A DNA stretch of 64,000 nucleotides, taken from contig NZ_CP121197.1 of assembly GCF_029625215.1 (NCBI RefSeq), positions 558,001 through 622,000 of the forward strand, read 5' to 3'. Origin of the DNA: Aurantibacillus circumpalustris. GTDB lineage: Bacteria > Bacteroidota > Bacteroidia > B-17B0 > Aurantibacillaceae. Positions 33,567-43,561 of the stretch are shown piece after piece (position 1 is the stretch's first letter; the number at the start of each line of letters is the position of its first letter). The notes below the pieces were generated by a model. It did not search any database and was not told the origin of the DNA. It saw only the letters and a list, made by a program, of their open reading frames with translations. A program made the position numbers and the translations under genes.

Positions 33567-35546
33567 ATGAAAATAAAACAAAAATATGTTTTCTTGTTTT
33601 TCTTGCTTCAGATTTTTCATTCTAAGGCGCAATTAAACAAAGCTAAATTTCAGAAAGATTTTTTTGAAGCCAGTCCTCGCACTAAAGTGAGATTGGTTGC
33701 AGCAATTCCGCACTCTGAATTGCATGAGGTATACCCGTACATTAAAGATACTTTAGATAAGATTAAAAAAGACATTTATCGTCAGGCGACTCAAAGTAAT
33801 AATGATCTCAAATTTTTATTTGATAAGATTGAGGCGAAGAAAGAATTATTCAACGAAAATTATGGCAAAACCATTTTTATTCTTGAAAATGCTTTGCGTT
33901 ATACCGCTACAAATATTGACGATACACTTACTTGTCTATCCATGCTAAAAAACGTATTTGTAAAAATTAAAAATGTAAATAGAGCATTTGAAATGCAACA
34001 TATCATTGAAAACACCTGGCATAGACAAAGTGATACGGCTAATATTGATTATGGACTAAATAAAAGTTTTCTTTATTACATGTTAGGTTTTACAAATGAG
34101 GCTATAGAACAACGTAGGAGCGAATTTAATAAGTTAACCCATAAATCAGACACCGATATGATCGTTAATTTTTACAACGATATGGGTGTTTTTTATAACA
34201 AAGAAAAAAAATCAGATAGTGCTGAGTTTTATTTTTTAAAAGCGAAGCGAATTTTAAAACATAAAAAGATAGAATCAGGCAAAGAAGCCCATTATGATTT
34301 TTACAAAGGCCTAATAGATGGCAATCTTGCTCAAAGTTATTATAATAAAGGGCTTCTCAAAAAAGCAATTCCCTTGTTAAAACAAGACATCTACTACAGC
34401 ATTAAGTCTGAAAACTTCGAAAGCGCTTTTAATAGCTACGTACTTATTACCCAGTGTTATATAGACCTTAAAGAAAAACGTCTTTCCAAACTCTATTTGG
34501 ATTCTTGTGAGACTTTATTAGCTAATGAATTATCTAAAACTAATTTAAGAATTAAATTTTTGCCACTTCTTGCAAAATATTATGAATTTATGTATGATTA
34601 TAAAAAAGCTGCAACAACTTATAGCAATTACTATAGAATTTATGATAGTGTGTTAGATTTAGAAAAAGAACGTGATGCCATCAATCAGGGTCTTACTTTT
34701 AATATAGAGCAAAGAGAACTTGCATACACAGAACAAGAAAGTATTTTAAAGAAGAAAGAAGAGAATGAAACACGACAAAGTTCTTATCGAAAATCGCTTA
34801 TTGCAGGGGTATTTTTACTTTTAATTGTTATTGTTTTTCTTATAATTAACAACAGGCGCTTTAAACGTCGTGAAAAGCAACTTTCTTTTAAAAACAATCA
34901 AATTCAAGATCAAAACAAACAGATTGAACAGTCGTTAAAGGAAAAAGAGGCGTTGATTAAAGAAATCCATCATCGGGTAAAAAATAATTTACAAATTATT
35001 ACCAGTATGTTGAATCTACAAATTGGAAAAATAGATGATGAAAAAACGGAAAGTATTTTCTTTGAGGCAAAACAACGAATAAATGCAATTGCGTTAACGC
35101 ACCAAATGTTGTATCAAAAAACAACAATCTCCAATATAAATTTAGTGGAGTACATAGAAACTTTGGTCAGACAAATTGAAGCGAGTATGTCTACCTCAAA
35201 AATTGAAATCGCGACTGATTTGGTTGCCAACGATAATCGTCTTACAATTGACGGTGCTGTTCCACTTGGCTTAATTATTAATGAACTTCTCACCAACTGT
35301 TACAAACACGCTTTTCCTCAAGGAAAAAAAGGCCTTATCACAGTTTCCTTAACTGAAAATGCGGAGAGCTTTACAATAAAAGTAAGCGACAATGGAATTG
35401 GTTTACCAGAAGATTTTGATCACGAAGAAAGTAAAACATTGGGAATGGAACTAGTTTTTATTCTTGTTGAACAATTAGAATCTAAACTTATTATAAAGAA
35501 TGAAGGGGGAAGTGCCTTTTTATTTGACATTAAAAAACATAATTAA
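33567..35546 (+). CDS. Sensor histidine kinase with TPR-like periplasmic domain (HisKA_2)
   Basis: I use the ATG at 33567, which opens a signal peptide (MKIKQKYVFLFFLLQIFHSKAQ) 8 nt after yifB ends. The 659-residue product has ~370 helical residues of TPR type (NDMGVFYNKEKKSDSAEFYFLKA, GNLAQSYYNKGLLKKAI), one membrane segment (~410-430), a short coiled coil, and a HisKA_2/HWE-like kinase core: EIHHRVKNNLQIITSML with the phosphorylated His at ~468, NELLTNCYKHAF, and SDNGIGLPEDF. No response-regulator gene adjoins it, so the partner is elsewhere. TPR kinases of this shape are common in Bacteroidota. Confidence 0.92.
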   Translation: MKIKQKYVFLFFLLQIFHSKAQLNKAKFQKDFFEASPRTKVRLVAAIPHSELHEVYPYIKDTLDKIKKDIYRQATQSNNDLKFLFDKIEAKKELFNENYGKTIFILENALRYTATNIDDTLTCLSMLKNVFVKIKNVNRAFEMQHIIENTWHRQSDTANIDYGLNKSFLYYMLGFTNEAIEQRRSEFNKLTHKSDTDMIVNFYNDMGVFYNKEKKSDSAEFYFLKAKRILKHKKIESGKEAHYDFYKGLIDGNLAQSYYNKGLLKKAIPLLKQDIYYSIKSENFESAFNSYVLITQCYIDLKEKRLSKLYLDSCETLLANELSKTNLRIKFLPLLAKYYEFMYDYKKAATTYSNYYRIYDSVLDLEKERDAINQGLTFNIEQRELAYTEQESILKKKEENETRQSSYRKSLIAGVFLLLIVIVFLIINNRRFKRREKQLSFKNNQIQDQNKQIEQSLKEKEALIKEIHHRVKNNLQIITSMLNLQIGKIDDEKTESIFFEAKQRINAIALTHQMLYQKTTISNINLVEYIETLVRQIEASMSTSKIEIATDLVANDNRLTIDGAVPLGLIINELLTNCYKHAFPQGKKGLITVSLTENAESFTIKVSDNGIGLPEDFDHEESKTLGMELVFILVEQLESKLIIKNEGGSAFLFDIKKHN

Positions 35547-35571
35547 TTTTATTTAAAAACAGCTCATTTAA

Positions 35572-36636
35572 TTGAAAGAAGTTAATCAGATATTATTAGA
35601 CCTTAAGCGGAAGATTTTTAAACCCGTGTATTTCTTAAGTGGCGAAGAAGCTTATTACATTGACGTAATTAGCGATTACATAGAGAATAATGTTCTTGAG
35701 AATTCTGATAAAGAATTTAATCAGACAGTTGTTTATGGTAAAGATGCCGATTTGGTAAGCATTCTTGGATTAGCAAAACAGTTTCCAATGATGAGCGAAC
35801 ACAACGTAGTTATTGTTAAGGAAGCGCAAAACATTAAAGAATTAAATAAAAGTGCTGCATCTGATGACGGCGGTGGTGGCTCGAAAAACGAATCTAACAA
35901 TGCGACACAACAATTCCTCAACTACATTACAAATCCACAACCATCTACTATTCTCGTATTTTGCTTTAAGTACAAAACCATCGATAAAAGAAGTGCGATA
36001 GCTAAAGCACTTCAAAAAAATGCGGTGTTTTTGGAAACAAAAAAACTGTATGATAATCAAGTCCCTGAATGGATAAATGAATACGTAAAAGAAAAAAAAT
36101 ATACCATCGGGCCAAAAGCAACGCTTTTAATGGCTGAGTTTTTAGGGAACGATTTAAGTAAAATTTCTAACGAAATTGATAAGCTACTTATTAGTCTTCC
36201 TGAGGGAAAAGAGGTAACAGCCGACCTTATACAGGATAACATTGGCATAAGCAAAGATTACAATGTATTTGAACTGCAAGATGCGCTTGCAAAAAAAGAT
36301 GTGCTAAAAGCCAACAGGATTATTAATCATTTTGCAGCAAATGAAAAAGATAATCCAGCGCCACTTGTGCTTATTTCTTTATACGGATACTTCAGCAAAA
36401 TTTTAAAATATCACTTTCTGCAGGACAAGAGTAAATTTGCTGCTGCGCAAGCTTTGGGTGTAAATCCTTTCTTTGTTGATGGTTACGCAAAGGCCGCTCT
36501 AAATTATAATTCCTCGAAGCTAAAACTAATTTTTTCTTACCTCAAAGAAATAGACCTTAAATCAAAAGGGGTTGATAACAGTGGCGTTACTTATGGCGAG
36601 TTGTTAAAGGAACTCGTTTTTAAAATTCTTCACTAA
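35572..36636 (+). CDS. holA: DNA polymerase III subunit delta
   Basis: 354 residues from a TTG start (KEVNQILLDLKRKIFKPVYF); no ATG or GTG is better placed. The opening PVYFLSGEEAYYIDVI is the degenerate P-loop region of HolA, followed by a hydrophobic core typical of the family (SILGLAKQFPMMSEHNVVIVKEA, LVFCFKYKTIDKRS, AEFLGNDLSKISNEIDKLL, DNIGISKDYNVFELQDAL). HolA opens the beta clamp in the clamp loader. A Gly/Ser/Asn-rich insert (DDGGGGSKNESNN, residues ~99-111) is unusual but in a loop. The gene ends 7 nt before a strong bidirectional terminator. Confidence 0.93.
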   Translation: MKEVNQILLDLKRKIFKPVYFLSGEEAYYIDVISDYIENNVLENSDKEFNQTVVYGKDADLVSILGLAKQFPMMSEHNVVIVKEAQNIKELNKSAASDDGGGGSKNESNNATQQFLNYITNPQPSTILVFCFKYKTIDKRSAIAKALQKNAVFLETKKLYDNQVPEWINEYVKEKKYTIGPKATLLMAEFLGNDLSKISNEIDKLLISLPEGKEVTADLIQDNIGISKDYNVFELQDALAKKDVLKANRIINHFAANEKDNPAPLVLISLYGYFSKILKYHFLQDKSKFAAAQALGVNPFFVDGYAKAALNYNSSKLKLIFSYLKEIDLKSKGVDNSGVTYGELLKELVFKILH

Positions 36637-36643
36637 AATAAAA

Positions 36644-36684
36644 TAGCGCCAAAAAACTATTTAATGTTTAGTTTTTTGGCGCTA
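36644..36684. terminator. Bidirectional terminator between holA and the M43 protease gene
   Basis: TAGCGCCAAAAAACTA (36644-36659) is perfectly complementary to TAGTTTTTTGGCGCTA (36669-36684), 16 pairs around a nine-base loop. The A/T tracts within the stem serve both convergent genes. Confidence 0.9.
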
Positions 36685-36706
36685 CCTATAAATTAATTTG
36701 ATGTGG

Positions 36707-38977
36707 TTATCGCTTTATAATTTTCTGTACTTCAACAGCATTGTTTGTTTTTACTCTCAAATAGTAAATTCCATTAGAGTAAGCCTCTAAATTAATAGGC
36801 ACAAAATTATTTTGTGTTTGGTTTGAATAAACCACCTCACCAATCGAATTTATTATTTCTACTTTTTTTAAGTCATTATTTACAAATTCAACGGTAAAAA
36901 TCGCGCTACTAGGGTTAGGCCAAATTTTGAAAGAATCGTTACTAAGCGTTTGTGAAGAAATACCTACATCAAAACTCACACAGGTTTCATCCGTTAAAGA
37001 ACAACCTAGAGCATCTGTTACAGTAACAGTATAGCAACCTATTTCCAAATCGCTAACGGTTTGCGTTGTGATATTGCCTGGAATCCAATTATAAGTGTAA
37101 GGGGAAGTTCCTCCCGATGCGTTTACTGAAATGGTTGCATTATTGCAAAGTGTACAACTAACAGTTCCAGGAAAAAGTGTAACAGTAGGCAATGGGTCTA
37201 TAAGAATTGTCTGAATTTGCGCTGTTACGCAGCCTGCAGAACTAGACCCTGTGAGTGTATATTGCGCGCTCGCGGACAAAGTTACATTGATTACGGCAGA
37301 AGTTTCGCCACTACTCCAACTATATGAATTAGCACCCGAAGCCGTAATTGAAGTCGGCTGACCCTCGCATACGTGGTTTTTATCTATTGTTAAAACAGGC
37401 GCTGCTTGAACCGTTATAGTAACTGTTTTTGGCACGTTGCACAAACCGTAAAAACCCGTTACTGTATAAGTGGTAGTTGTACTTGGATTTAACGAGACAC
37501 TAGATGTAGGGGCGCCTGTACTCCAACTGTAACTTGCAGCACCACTGGCAGTTAAAACAATTGAATTTCCTTGGCAAATAGTTCCCGAAGGAGCATTAAA
37601 GGCAAAATTATTTACGATCGAAAATTGTTGCTGGTTGTTGTTATTATTTAAATTACTATCCGTTCCTCCATTTGGTAAAGATATATTTACACTAAACATG
37701 TGCGTTCCAAAACCTATGCCGTTTATTTGCGGTATTGATACTGTAAACGAAGTATTTGGCGAAGCCGATCCTGACCAGTTTAAAGTTTGCGTATTTACGC
37801 CATCAACATTATATGTAATAAGCGCTGTGTTTACTACAGTAGTCCCATAATTGGTGATCTTAATTACTGGATTGATATTATCTACACAATTAATGGATTG
37901 GGAGTAACCTGGGCTCGCAACGTAAGTAATTCCTATATCATTAATGATTATTGGAAGATTACAAACTGTGGAAGTAATAAGTGCGGCACGAATTGGTGAG
38001 TTCGTCAAAATTAACTGAGCGCGGTATTTTTGATCAGCAGTAAACATGTACATACATGCATCGTTTGTATAATCCATATAATTCATGGTCATCTCTCCTG
38101 TAGCATTTCCAGAACACGTTCCCAATTTGTAAGGAAAACTCGGACAACCGTAATTTGCAGCTTGAGCAGGAGGTGTATCAATACAATAGTCTGTTCCGCA
38201 ATTTGAATCACCCCAAATATGTCTTAAGCCAATCCAGTGTCCAATTTCGTGAGTGGCTGTTCTACCTTTATTGTAAACTCCACTTTGTGCAGTACCAATG
38301 CTTCCAAAAGCAGAAGTTAAAATAACAACTCCATCTGTTGTTGCAGAACCAAAAGTTCCTGTTAACCCCTGAATACCAGAACCAACCGGATCTGGAAAAG
38401 TAGCGTAACCAAGAAGATTATTGCTTAACGGCGCAATCCAAATATTCAAATAACGATTTGGATCCCAGATGCTATTTGGTTTAACAGTAGAATTAATATA
38501 CGTTTGTGAATAAGGTGTTGCTGACCAATTTTTAGCAACACGATTAATCCTATCAATCCCGGGCTCTGCAAGCACACCGCCAGTTGGGTTAACAACTGCA
38601 AGGCAAAAATTGACCTGAAATTTTCCTAACAAAGGCTTAAACACTGCTGGTATTAAATTGGTGTCAGCATTTGTGCCATTATAATCTTTGTTTAAGATAT
38701 TTATCTGATCAATTACCTGAGCGGCGTTTAAATTATTCCCACTCGTGGCTGAAATACTATTAATAGACTCATTATTATGAATAATATGAACAATAACAGG
38801 AATATTAAATACAGAATTAACCGAAGCCGTTCCGTATTTACCTGGAGTAGGAATCAAACTTTGCACCCAACTTTCGTATTGTGCCGGTAAATTAGGTGTG
38901 CCACAAGTTCTCTGCAAAACTTGCGCTTGCAAATTAAAAATTAGCGTAAGACTTAGGACGAAAATTATTTTTTTCAT
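36707..38977 (-). CDS. Secreted M43 (cytophagalysin-type) metalloprotease with T9SS tail
   Basis: 756 residues: signal peptide (1-18), pro-part, and an M43 peptidase domain with the zinc motif HEIGHWIGLRH at 243-253, CIDTPPA and a downstream MNYMDYTND Met-turn. After that come a CARDB-like beta domain, two PKD/Ig-like modules (LTASGAASYSWSTG, ITASGANSYSWSSG), one SprB-type repeat (VNASGGTSPYTYNW...VTVTDALGCS) and a T9SS sorting domain (FKIWPNPSSAIFTVEF, YSNGIYYLRVK, VEVQKIIKR). It would be exported by T9SS and degrade proteins outside the cell. Monocistronic, with a terminator shared with holA. Confidence 0.95.
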   Translation of the reverse strand: MKKIIFVLSLTLIFNLQAQVLQRTCGTPNLPAQYESWVQSLIPTPGKYGTASVNSVFNIPVIVHIIHNNESINSISATSGNNLNAAQVIDQINILNKDYNGTNADTNLIPAVFKPLLGKFQVNFCLAVVNPTGGVLAEPGIDRINRVAKNWSATPYSQTYINSTVKPNSIWDPNRYLNIWIAPLSNNLLGYATFPDPVGSGIQGLTGTFGSATTDGVVILTSAFGSIGTAQSGVYNKGRTATHEIGHWIGLRHIWGDSNCGTDYCIDTPPAQAANYGCPSFPYKLGTCSGNATGEMTMNYMDYTNDACMYMFTADQKYRAQLILTNSPIRAALITSTVCNLPIIINDIGITYVASPGYSQSINCVDNINPVIKITNYGTTVVNTALITYNVDGVNTQTLNWSGSASPNTSFTVSIPQINGIGFGTHMFSVNISLPNGGTDSNLNNNNNQQQFSIVNNFAFNAPSGTICQGNSIVLTASGAASYSWSTGAPTSSVSLNPSTTTTYTVTGFYGLCNVPKTVTITVQAAPVLTIDKNHVCEGQPTSITASGANSYSWSSGETSAVINVTLSASAQYTLTGSSSAGCVTAQIQTILIDPLPTVTLFPGTVSCTLCNNATISVNASGGTSPYTYNWIPGNITTQTVSDLEIGCYTVTVTDALGCSLTDETCVSFDVGISSQTLSNDSFKIWPNPSSAIFTVEFVNNDLKKVEIINSIGEVVYSNQTQNNFVPINLEAYSNGIYYLRVKTNNAVEVQKIIKR

Positions 38978-39074
38978 TTTAAATTAATGTGAGGTGCAAG
39001 ATAACTCTTTTGCTTTTAAATCCCTACATCGATTTAGAAGACTGATGTTAAAATGCAGGCCTGAGATTTAAGGC

Positions 39075-39614
39075 TTAAGGAATAAACCGATTTATTTCGT
39101 TCATTATGGTTACAGCCTCCTCATCGGTAATTTGCATGCCAAGCTGAACGTTTTTTGTTTGCGAATAAAACTCCAGCCGCTCTCCGCCTTTTACCCAAAA
39201 ACTCTGGTTAATAATATCACTGAATCGCGTTGGTTTCAATTCAATAAGTTGCAGCGGACTTATTAAATCTAAGTTGAACTCTAAAATTTTTCCTTTCTTA
39301 TTTAACTCTCTTTGGTAGTAGAGAATGCCAGACTGTATCCAAAGTTTTTCCTTGCCCGAGCGTTTCCAAATAAAACTTCTCACAATATTAAACTCAAAAT
39401 AAAACCAAAACGATAAATACACCATTATAAATAATTTTGCATTTTGATCGGTAACTTTAAAATAGTTGGCAAACACAATAAGCCCACAAACTGTCCATGC
39501 CAGCAACCACAAAAAAAGTATTCTAAGTTTTGTTTTATCTGTTGTTGGCAAAATCACCACACTTATTAAATTTTCTTTTTTTAAAATACTTATCCTGTCG
39601 CCTAATACCTTCAT
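39075..39614 (-). CDS. Small inner-membrane protein of unknown function
   Basis: 179 residues with two close membrane segments (~30-50, LRILFLWLLAWTVCGLIVFAN, and ~60-80, LFIMVYLSFWFYFEFNIV) followed by a C-terminal soluble part rich in beta strands (WIQSGILYYQRELNKKGKILEFNL). The layout is that of a PH-like or DUF-type membrane-anchored domain, as in YdbT-like proteins, but no family is assured. Divergent from the permease gene. Confidence 0.75.
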   Translation of the reverse strand: MKVLGDRISILKKENLISVVILPTTDKTKLRILFLWLLAWTVCGLIVFANYFKVTDQNAKLFIMVYLSFWFYFEFNIVRSFIWKRSGKEKLWIQSGILYYQRELNKKGKILEFNLDLISPLQLIELKPTRFSDIINQSFWVKGGERLEFYSQTKNVQLGMQITDEEAVTIMNEINRFIP

Positions 39615-39743
39615 GCTTTTTTAATTTTGTTTCACCTAAAAAAAGGTTTTTATCGCTCAACATCCTTTATCTAGTTTTATTCTTAATATTTAATAGATAT
39701 ATTGCTGTGCAAATTTAAGTATCTTTTAAAACTATTTTTCAAT

Positions 39744-41183
39744 ATGTCCGAATTAAAAAGGAGTTTAAATCTGTTTGATACCATTATGCTCGTGTCAGGC
39801 AGTATGATTGGTTCTGGCGTATTTATTGTAGCTGCAGACATGACGCGGGTTTTAGGCTCTCCGTTTTGGGTATTAATGTGCTGGGTAATTAGCGGAATAA
39901 TAACCCTATTTGCAGCATTAAGTTATGGCGAGCTCGCTGGAATGATGCCGGAAGCAGGTGGGCAATTTATTTATTTAAAAAGAGCCTACGGCAAACTTAC
40001 TTCATTTGTTTATGGCTGGACCGTTTTTACAGTTATACAAACTGGCGTGATTGCTGCCGTAGCCGTTGCTTTCGCTAGATACGTAGGTGTATTTATTCCG
40101 TTTTTTGACGAATCAAACAGTGTTGTAACCATCAATCAATTTAGTATTTCCACCACACAACTTCTTGGTGTAGTAAGTATTGTCTTTCTAACTTACCTGA
40201 ATTCATTAGGAATAAATAATGGCAGAATAATTCAACGCATTTTTACTAGCACTAAACTACTTGCTCTATTTGGCCTAATTATACTAGGCTTTGCCGTTGG
40301 ATACAAAAGTGGCTATTGGCAAACAAATATTGAATTGCCTTTTAAAAATGAAACGTTCGCTACCAAACAAAATGGGTTTAGTGCCATTGCGTTAATGAGT
40401 GCCATGGGTGTAGCACTAATCGGATCATTATTTAGCAGCGATGCCTGGAATAACGTCACCTTTATTGCCGGAGAAATAAAAGAACCCCAAAAGAATATTC
40501 CCATTGGACTTTTGGTCGGTGTTTTGTTGGTAACGGTTCTTTATATCCTAGCAAACATCGCTTACTTTATGCTTTTACCCGCTTTAGGTTCACCAGATGC
40601 GCAAACTGTTATTGGCAAAGGAATTGAATATGCGCAAAATGACAGAGTTGGATCAGCCGCTATGTATCCGGTTTTCGGAGATGTATCGTCATACATTATG
40701 GCGCTTTTAATTGTTATTTCAACATTTGGATGCAATAACGGATTAATTCTTTCCGGCGCCCGTTTATTTCAAGCAATGGCTAATGAAGGTTTGTTTTTTA
40801 AATCTGCTTCCCACATTAATAAATTTGATGTGCCTTCTAAAGCCTTATGGTTTCAGGCATTTTGGTCATCTGTACTTTGTTTGAGTGGCTCTTATGGTTC
40901 TTTATTGGATTATTGCACATTTGCTTCGCTACTGTTTTACATTGTTACTATTTCTGCTTTATTTTATCTGAGAAAAAAAGAACCCGATGCGCCGCGTCCT
41001 TATAAAGCTTTTGGATATCCAATAATTCCGGCTCTTTATATTTTACTTGCAGGAGCCATTTGTCTTGATCTTTTAATTTATAAACCTCAAAACACCTTTC
41101 TTGGACTTGTTATTATTGCTTTAGGGCTGCCTGTTTATTACTTTTTTAATAAGTCAAAAAATGCTTCAAAGTTTTCTGAATAA
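39744..41183 (+). CDS. APC-family amino acid permease
   Basis: 479 residues from the ATG at 39744; the upstream TTG only adds an unrelated hydrophobic leader. About 12 membrane segments. The first helix has the substrate-binding signature VSGSMIGSGVFIV, followed by FAALSYGELAGMMPEAGGQF and IYLKRAYG, all standard for the amino acid/polyamine/organocation superfamily. A loop KEPQKNIPIGL is also typical. LAT/SLC7-like exchangers are the closest in feel. The last 23 nt overlap the next gene. Substrate not predictable. Confidence 0.92.
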   Translation: MSELKRSLNLFDTIMLVSGSMIGSGVFIVAADMTRVLGSPFWVLMCWVISGIITLFAALSYGELAGMMPEAGGQFIYLKRAYGKLTSFVYGWTVFTVIQTGVIAAVAVAFARYVGVFIPFFDESNSVVTINQFSISTTQLLGVVSIVFLTYLNSLGINNGRIIQRIFTSTKLLALFGLIILGFAVGYKSGYWQTNIELPFKNETFATKQNGFSAIALMSAMGVALIGSLFSSDAWNNVTFIAGEIKEPQKNIPIGLLVGVLLVTVLYILANIAYFMLLPALGSPDAQTVIGKGIEYAQNDRVGSAAMYPVFGDVSSYIMALLIVISTFGCNNGLILSGARLFQAMANEGLFFKSASHINKFDVPSKALWFQAFWSSVLCLSGSYGSLLDYCTFASLLFYIVTISALFYLRKKEPDAPRPYKAFGYPIIPALYILLAGAICLDLLIYKPQNTFLGLVIIALGLPVYYFFNKSKNASKFSE

Positions 41184-42063
41184 CTATTTTGGTTTCAACA
41201 AGCAGCAACGTAATGGCTTATTTGTGCTTCTGGTAATAAGCTTTGTTTTGTTACTGATAAGGCTTACGTATCCACTTTTTATTAAGCCCGATGCTATTGT
41301 TTTACTTGATCTTCCCCTTATTGAAAAAAAGCTTGATAGTGTTTATAGCAAATCGCACTCACATTCAAAAAACAAAGTAGTACAAGATAATTCCAACTCC
41401 ACACTTTTTGTATTTAACCCAAATACCGTGTCCTTAGAGCAATTAAAGCAATTAGGCTTTAAGGAAAAAACGGCGCTAATTTTTTTGAAATTCAGGAAAA
41501 ATGGCTTTGTATTTAAACAAAAGAAGGATCTTCAAAAAGTATACGGTATTAATGATAAATTATTTGCGCAACTTGAACCATACATTTTGATTGAAGAGCA
41601 AACAGCTCAACCAGATTTCAAAAAACAAGGGGAGCAAAAAGTTATAATAGAAAATCACGTAAAACAAACTTCTATAAAAATTGAACTAAATTCTGCCGAT
41701 AGTGCAAGTCTTGTTGCTTTAAATGGAATTGGGGCTTCTTATGCTAAACGCATACTAAAATACAGAGGCATGTTGGGTGGATTTGTAACGGTAGACCAGC
41801 TTAAAGAGGTTTATGGCTTTAATGATGAGCTCTACGAAAAGGTGAAAAACCTGTGTTATGTGGACGCAAAAACTATTCAAAAAATTAATCTCAATAAAGA
41901 CGATTTTAAAACCATTAATAAGCACCCTTATCTCACCTACGAAAACACGAAAACAATTTTCGATTGGCGAAGAAAAACTACCATTAATGCTATGAACTTA
42001 AAGGATATTTTAAATGATAATGGTCTTGTTCAAAAACTGCTTCCGTACCTCAGTTTTGAGTAA
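41161..42063 (+). CDS. ComEA-like helix-hairpin-helix protein
   Basis: 300 residues. One N-terminal membrane segment (~17-37, RNGLFVLLVISFVLLLIRL), a linker, then repeated helix-hairpin-helix units: FNPNTVSLEQLKQLGFKEKT, ELNSADSASLVALNGIGASY followed by AKRILKYRGMLGGF, and a third diverged unit INLNKDDFKTINKHPYLTYE. Such proteins bind DNA without sequence preference; ComEA acts in DNA uptake, and this one would face the periplasm. It overlaps the permease by 23 nt. A YifB/ComM gene lies ~8 kb upstream, so a competence link is conceivable but weak. Confidence 0.85.
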   Translation: MLQSFLNNYFGFNKQQRNGLFVLLVISFVLLLIRLTYPLFIKPDAIVLLDLPLIEKKLDSVYSKSHSHSKNKVVQDNSNSTLFVFNPNTVSLEQLKQLGFKEKTALIFLKFRKNGFVFKQKKDLQKVYGINDKLFAQLEPYILIEEQTAQPDFKKQGEQKVIIENHVKQTSIKIELNSADSASLVALNGIGASYAKRILKYRGMLGGFVTVDQLKEVYGFNDELYEKVKNLCYVDAKTIQKINLNKDDFKTINKHPYLTYENTKTIFDWRRKTTINAMNLKDILNDNGLVQKLLPYLSFE

Positions 42064-42120
42064 GAAATATTTAGAGATTCTCTGATTTTTTGTACCTTTA
42101 ATGCTTTAACTACCATTTAC

Positions 42121-43551
42121 ATGAGTGATAAGCAAAGAACAATAAAAAAAGCTGTTTCTTTATCAGGAGTTGGTTTACATACTGGTAAACCTGTAACAAT
42201 TACGTTTAACCCTGCAGAGGAGAATCATTGGTTTAAATTTCAACGTGTTGATATTGAAGGGCATCCGATAATTGATGCTGATGTTGATTTAGTGGTAGAT
42301 ACTTCCCGAGGCACTACGCTTGAAAAAAATGGTGTACGCGTGCACACCACCGAACACGTATTAGCTGCCTTAATGGGTCTTGGAATTGATAATTGTATGA
42401 TTCAGGTTACCGGTCCAGAAATGCCAATAATGGACGGAAGCTCATTAAAATTTATTGAAGCTCTTGAAAGTGTTGGAGTTGTTGAACAAGAATCCGAACG
42501 CGACTATTTTGAGTTGACGGAAAATTTAACTTTTGAAGATACCGTTAAAAAAGTGGAGATGCTTGCGGTACCTCAGGACGATTTCCGTTTAACTGTAATG
42601 GTTGATTATGGAAGCGAAGTACTTGGTACGCAACACGCCTCGATGTATAACATAGCCGAATTTAAGCAAGAAATTGCACCTTGCCGTACCTTTGTTTTTT
42701 TAAGAGAATTAGAGGCTTTGTTAGCGCATAATTTGATTAAAGGTGGCGATTTAGATAACGCAATTGTACTAGTAGATAGCGAGCTTCCAAAAGATAAATT
42801 GGATCATTTACGTAAAGTATTTAATAAGCCAGACGTTGAAGTAAAAGGGCGTGGAGTGTTAAACAATACCAAACTTCGTTTTTTTAACGAACCTGCAAGA
42901 CACAAACTATTAGATATTGTTGGCGACCTTGCCTTAGTTGGAAAACCAATGAAAATTCATGTGCTTGCAGCACGTCCCGGTCATGCTGGAAACGTTGACT
43001 TCGCGAAGAAGTTAAAGGCACTTGCTAAAAAACAAAAAATAGAAAAAGATTATCCAAAAGTAGATTTGAATGCTGCTCCGGTTCTTAACATTATGGACAT
43101 TATGAAATTATTACCTCACCGTCAGCCGATGTTGTTGGTAGATAAAATCATGGAGTATTCAGACAATCATGTAATTGGTGTTAAAAATGTTACTTTAAAT
43201 GAAGAGTTTTTTAAAGGACATTTCCCCGGTAACCCAGTAATGCCAGGTGTATTTCTGATTGAAGCCATGGCGCAATGCGGAGGCGTACTAGTTTTAAAAA
43301 CTGTTACAGATCCTGAAAATTATTTGACTTACTTTATTAAAATTGATGGCGTTAAATTCCGTCAACAAGTTATTCCGGGCGATACCGTAGTGTTTAGCTT
43401 AAATCTTGTTACTCCGATTCGTCGCGGTATTTGCCACATGCGCGGTATAGCTTATGTGCAAAACAAACCGGTAATGGAAGCCGAAATGATGGCTCAGATT
43501 GTAAAAGTGAAAAACATTGAAGTTAAGAATACTGAACCTCAACTCGCTTAA
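42121..43551 (+). CDS. lpxC/fabZ: Bifunctional LpxC/FabZ
   Basis: 476 residues. Residues 1-~310 are UDP-3-O-acyl-GlcNAc deacetylase, with GVGLHTGKP, the zinc ligand H79 in HTTEHVLAALMGL, RHKLLDIVGDLALVG and the acid/base His in GHAGNVDF. From ~325 comes (3R)-hydroxyacyl-ACP dehydratase: LLPHRQPMLLVDKI, GHFPGNPVMPGV with catalytic H367, and FLIEAMAQ with its Glu. LpxC commits carbon to lipid A; FabZ competes for the same acyl-ACP in fatty acid synthesis, so fusion ties the two. The fusion is characteristic of Bacteroidota and relatives. lpxA follows after 10 nt. Confidence 0.97.
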   Translation: MSDKQRTIKKAVSLSGVGLHTGKPVTITFNPAEENHWFKFQRVDIEGHPIIDADVDLVVDTSRGTTLEKNGVRVHTTEHVLAALMGLGIDNCMIQVTGPEMPIMDGSSLKFIEALESVGVVEQESERDYFELTENLTFEDTVKKVEMLAVPQDDFRLTVMVDYGSEVLGTQHASMYNIAEFKQEIAPCRTFVFLRELEALLAHNLIKGGDLDNAIVLVDSELPKDKLDHLRKVFNKPDVEVKGRGVLNNTKLRFFNEPARHKLLDIVGDLALVGKPMKIHVLAARPGHAGNVDFAKKLKALAKKQKIEKDYPKVDLNAAPVLNIMDIMKLLPHRQPMLLVDKIMEYSDNHVIGVKNVTLNEEFFKGHFPGNPVMPGVFLIEAMAQCGGVLVLKTVTDPENYLTYFIKIDGVKFRQQVIPGDTVVFSLNLVTPIRRGICHMRGIAYVQNKPVMEAEMMAQIVKVKNIEVKNTEPQLA

Positions 43552-43561
43552 TTAAAAATTT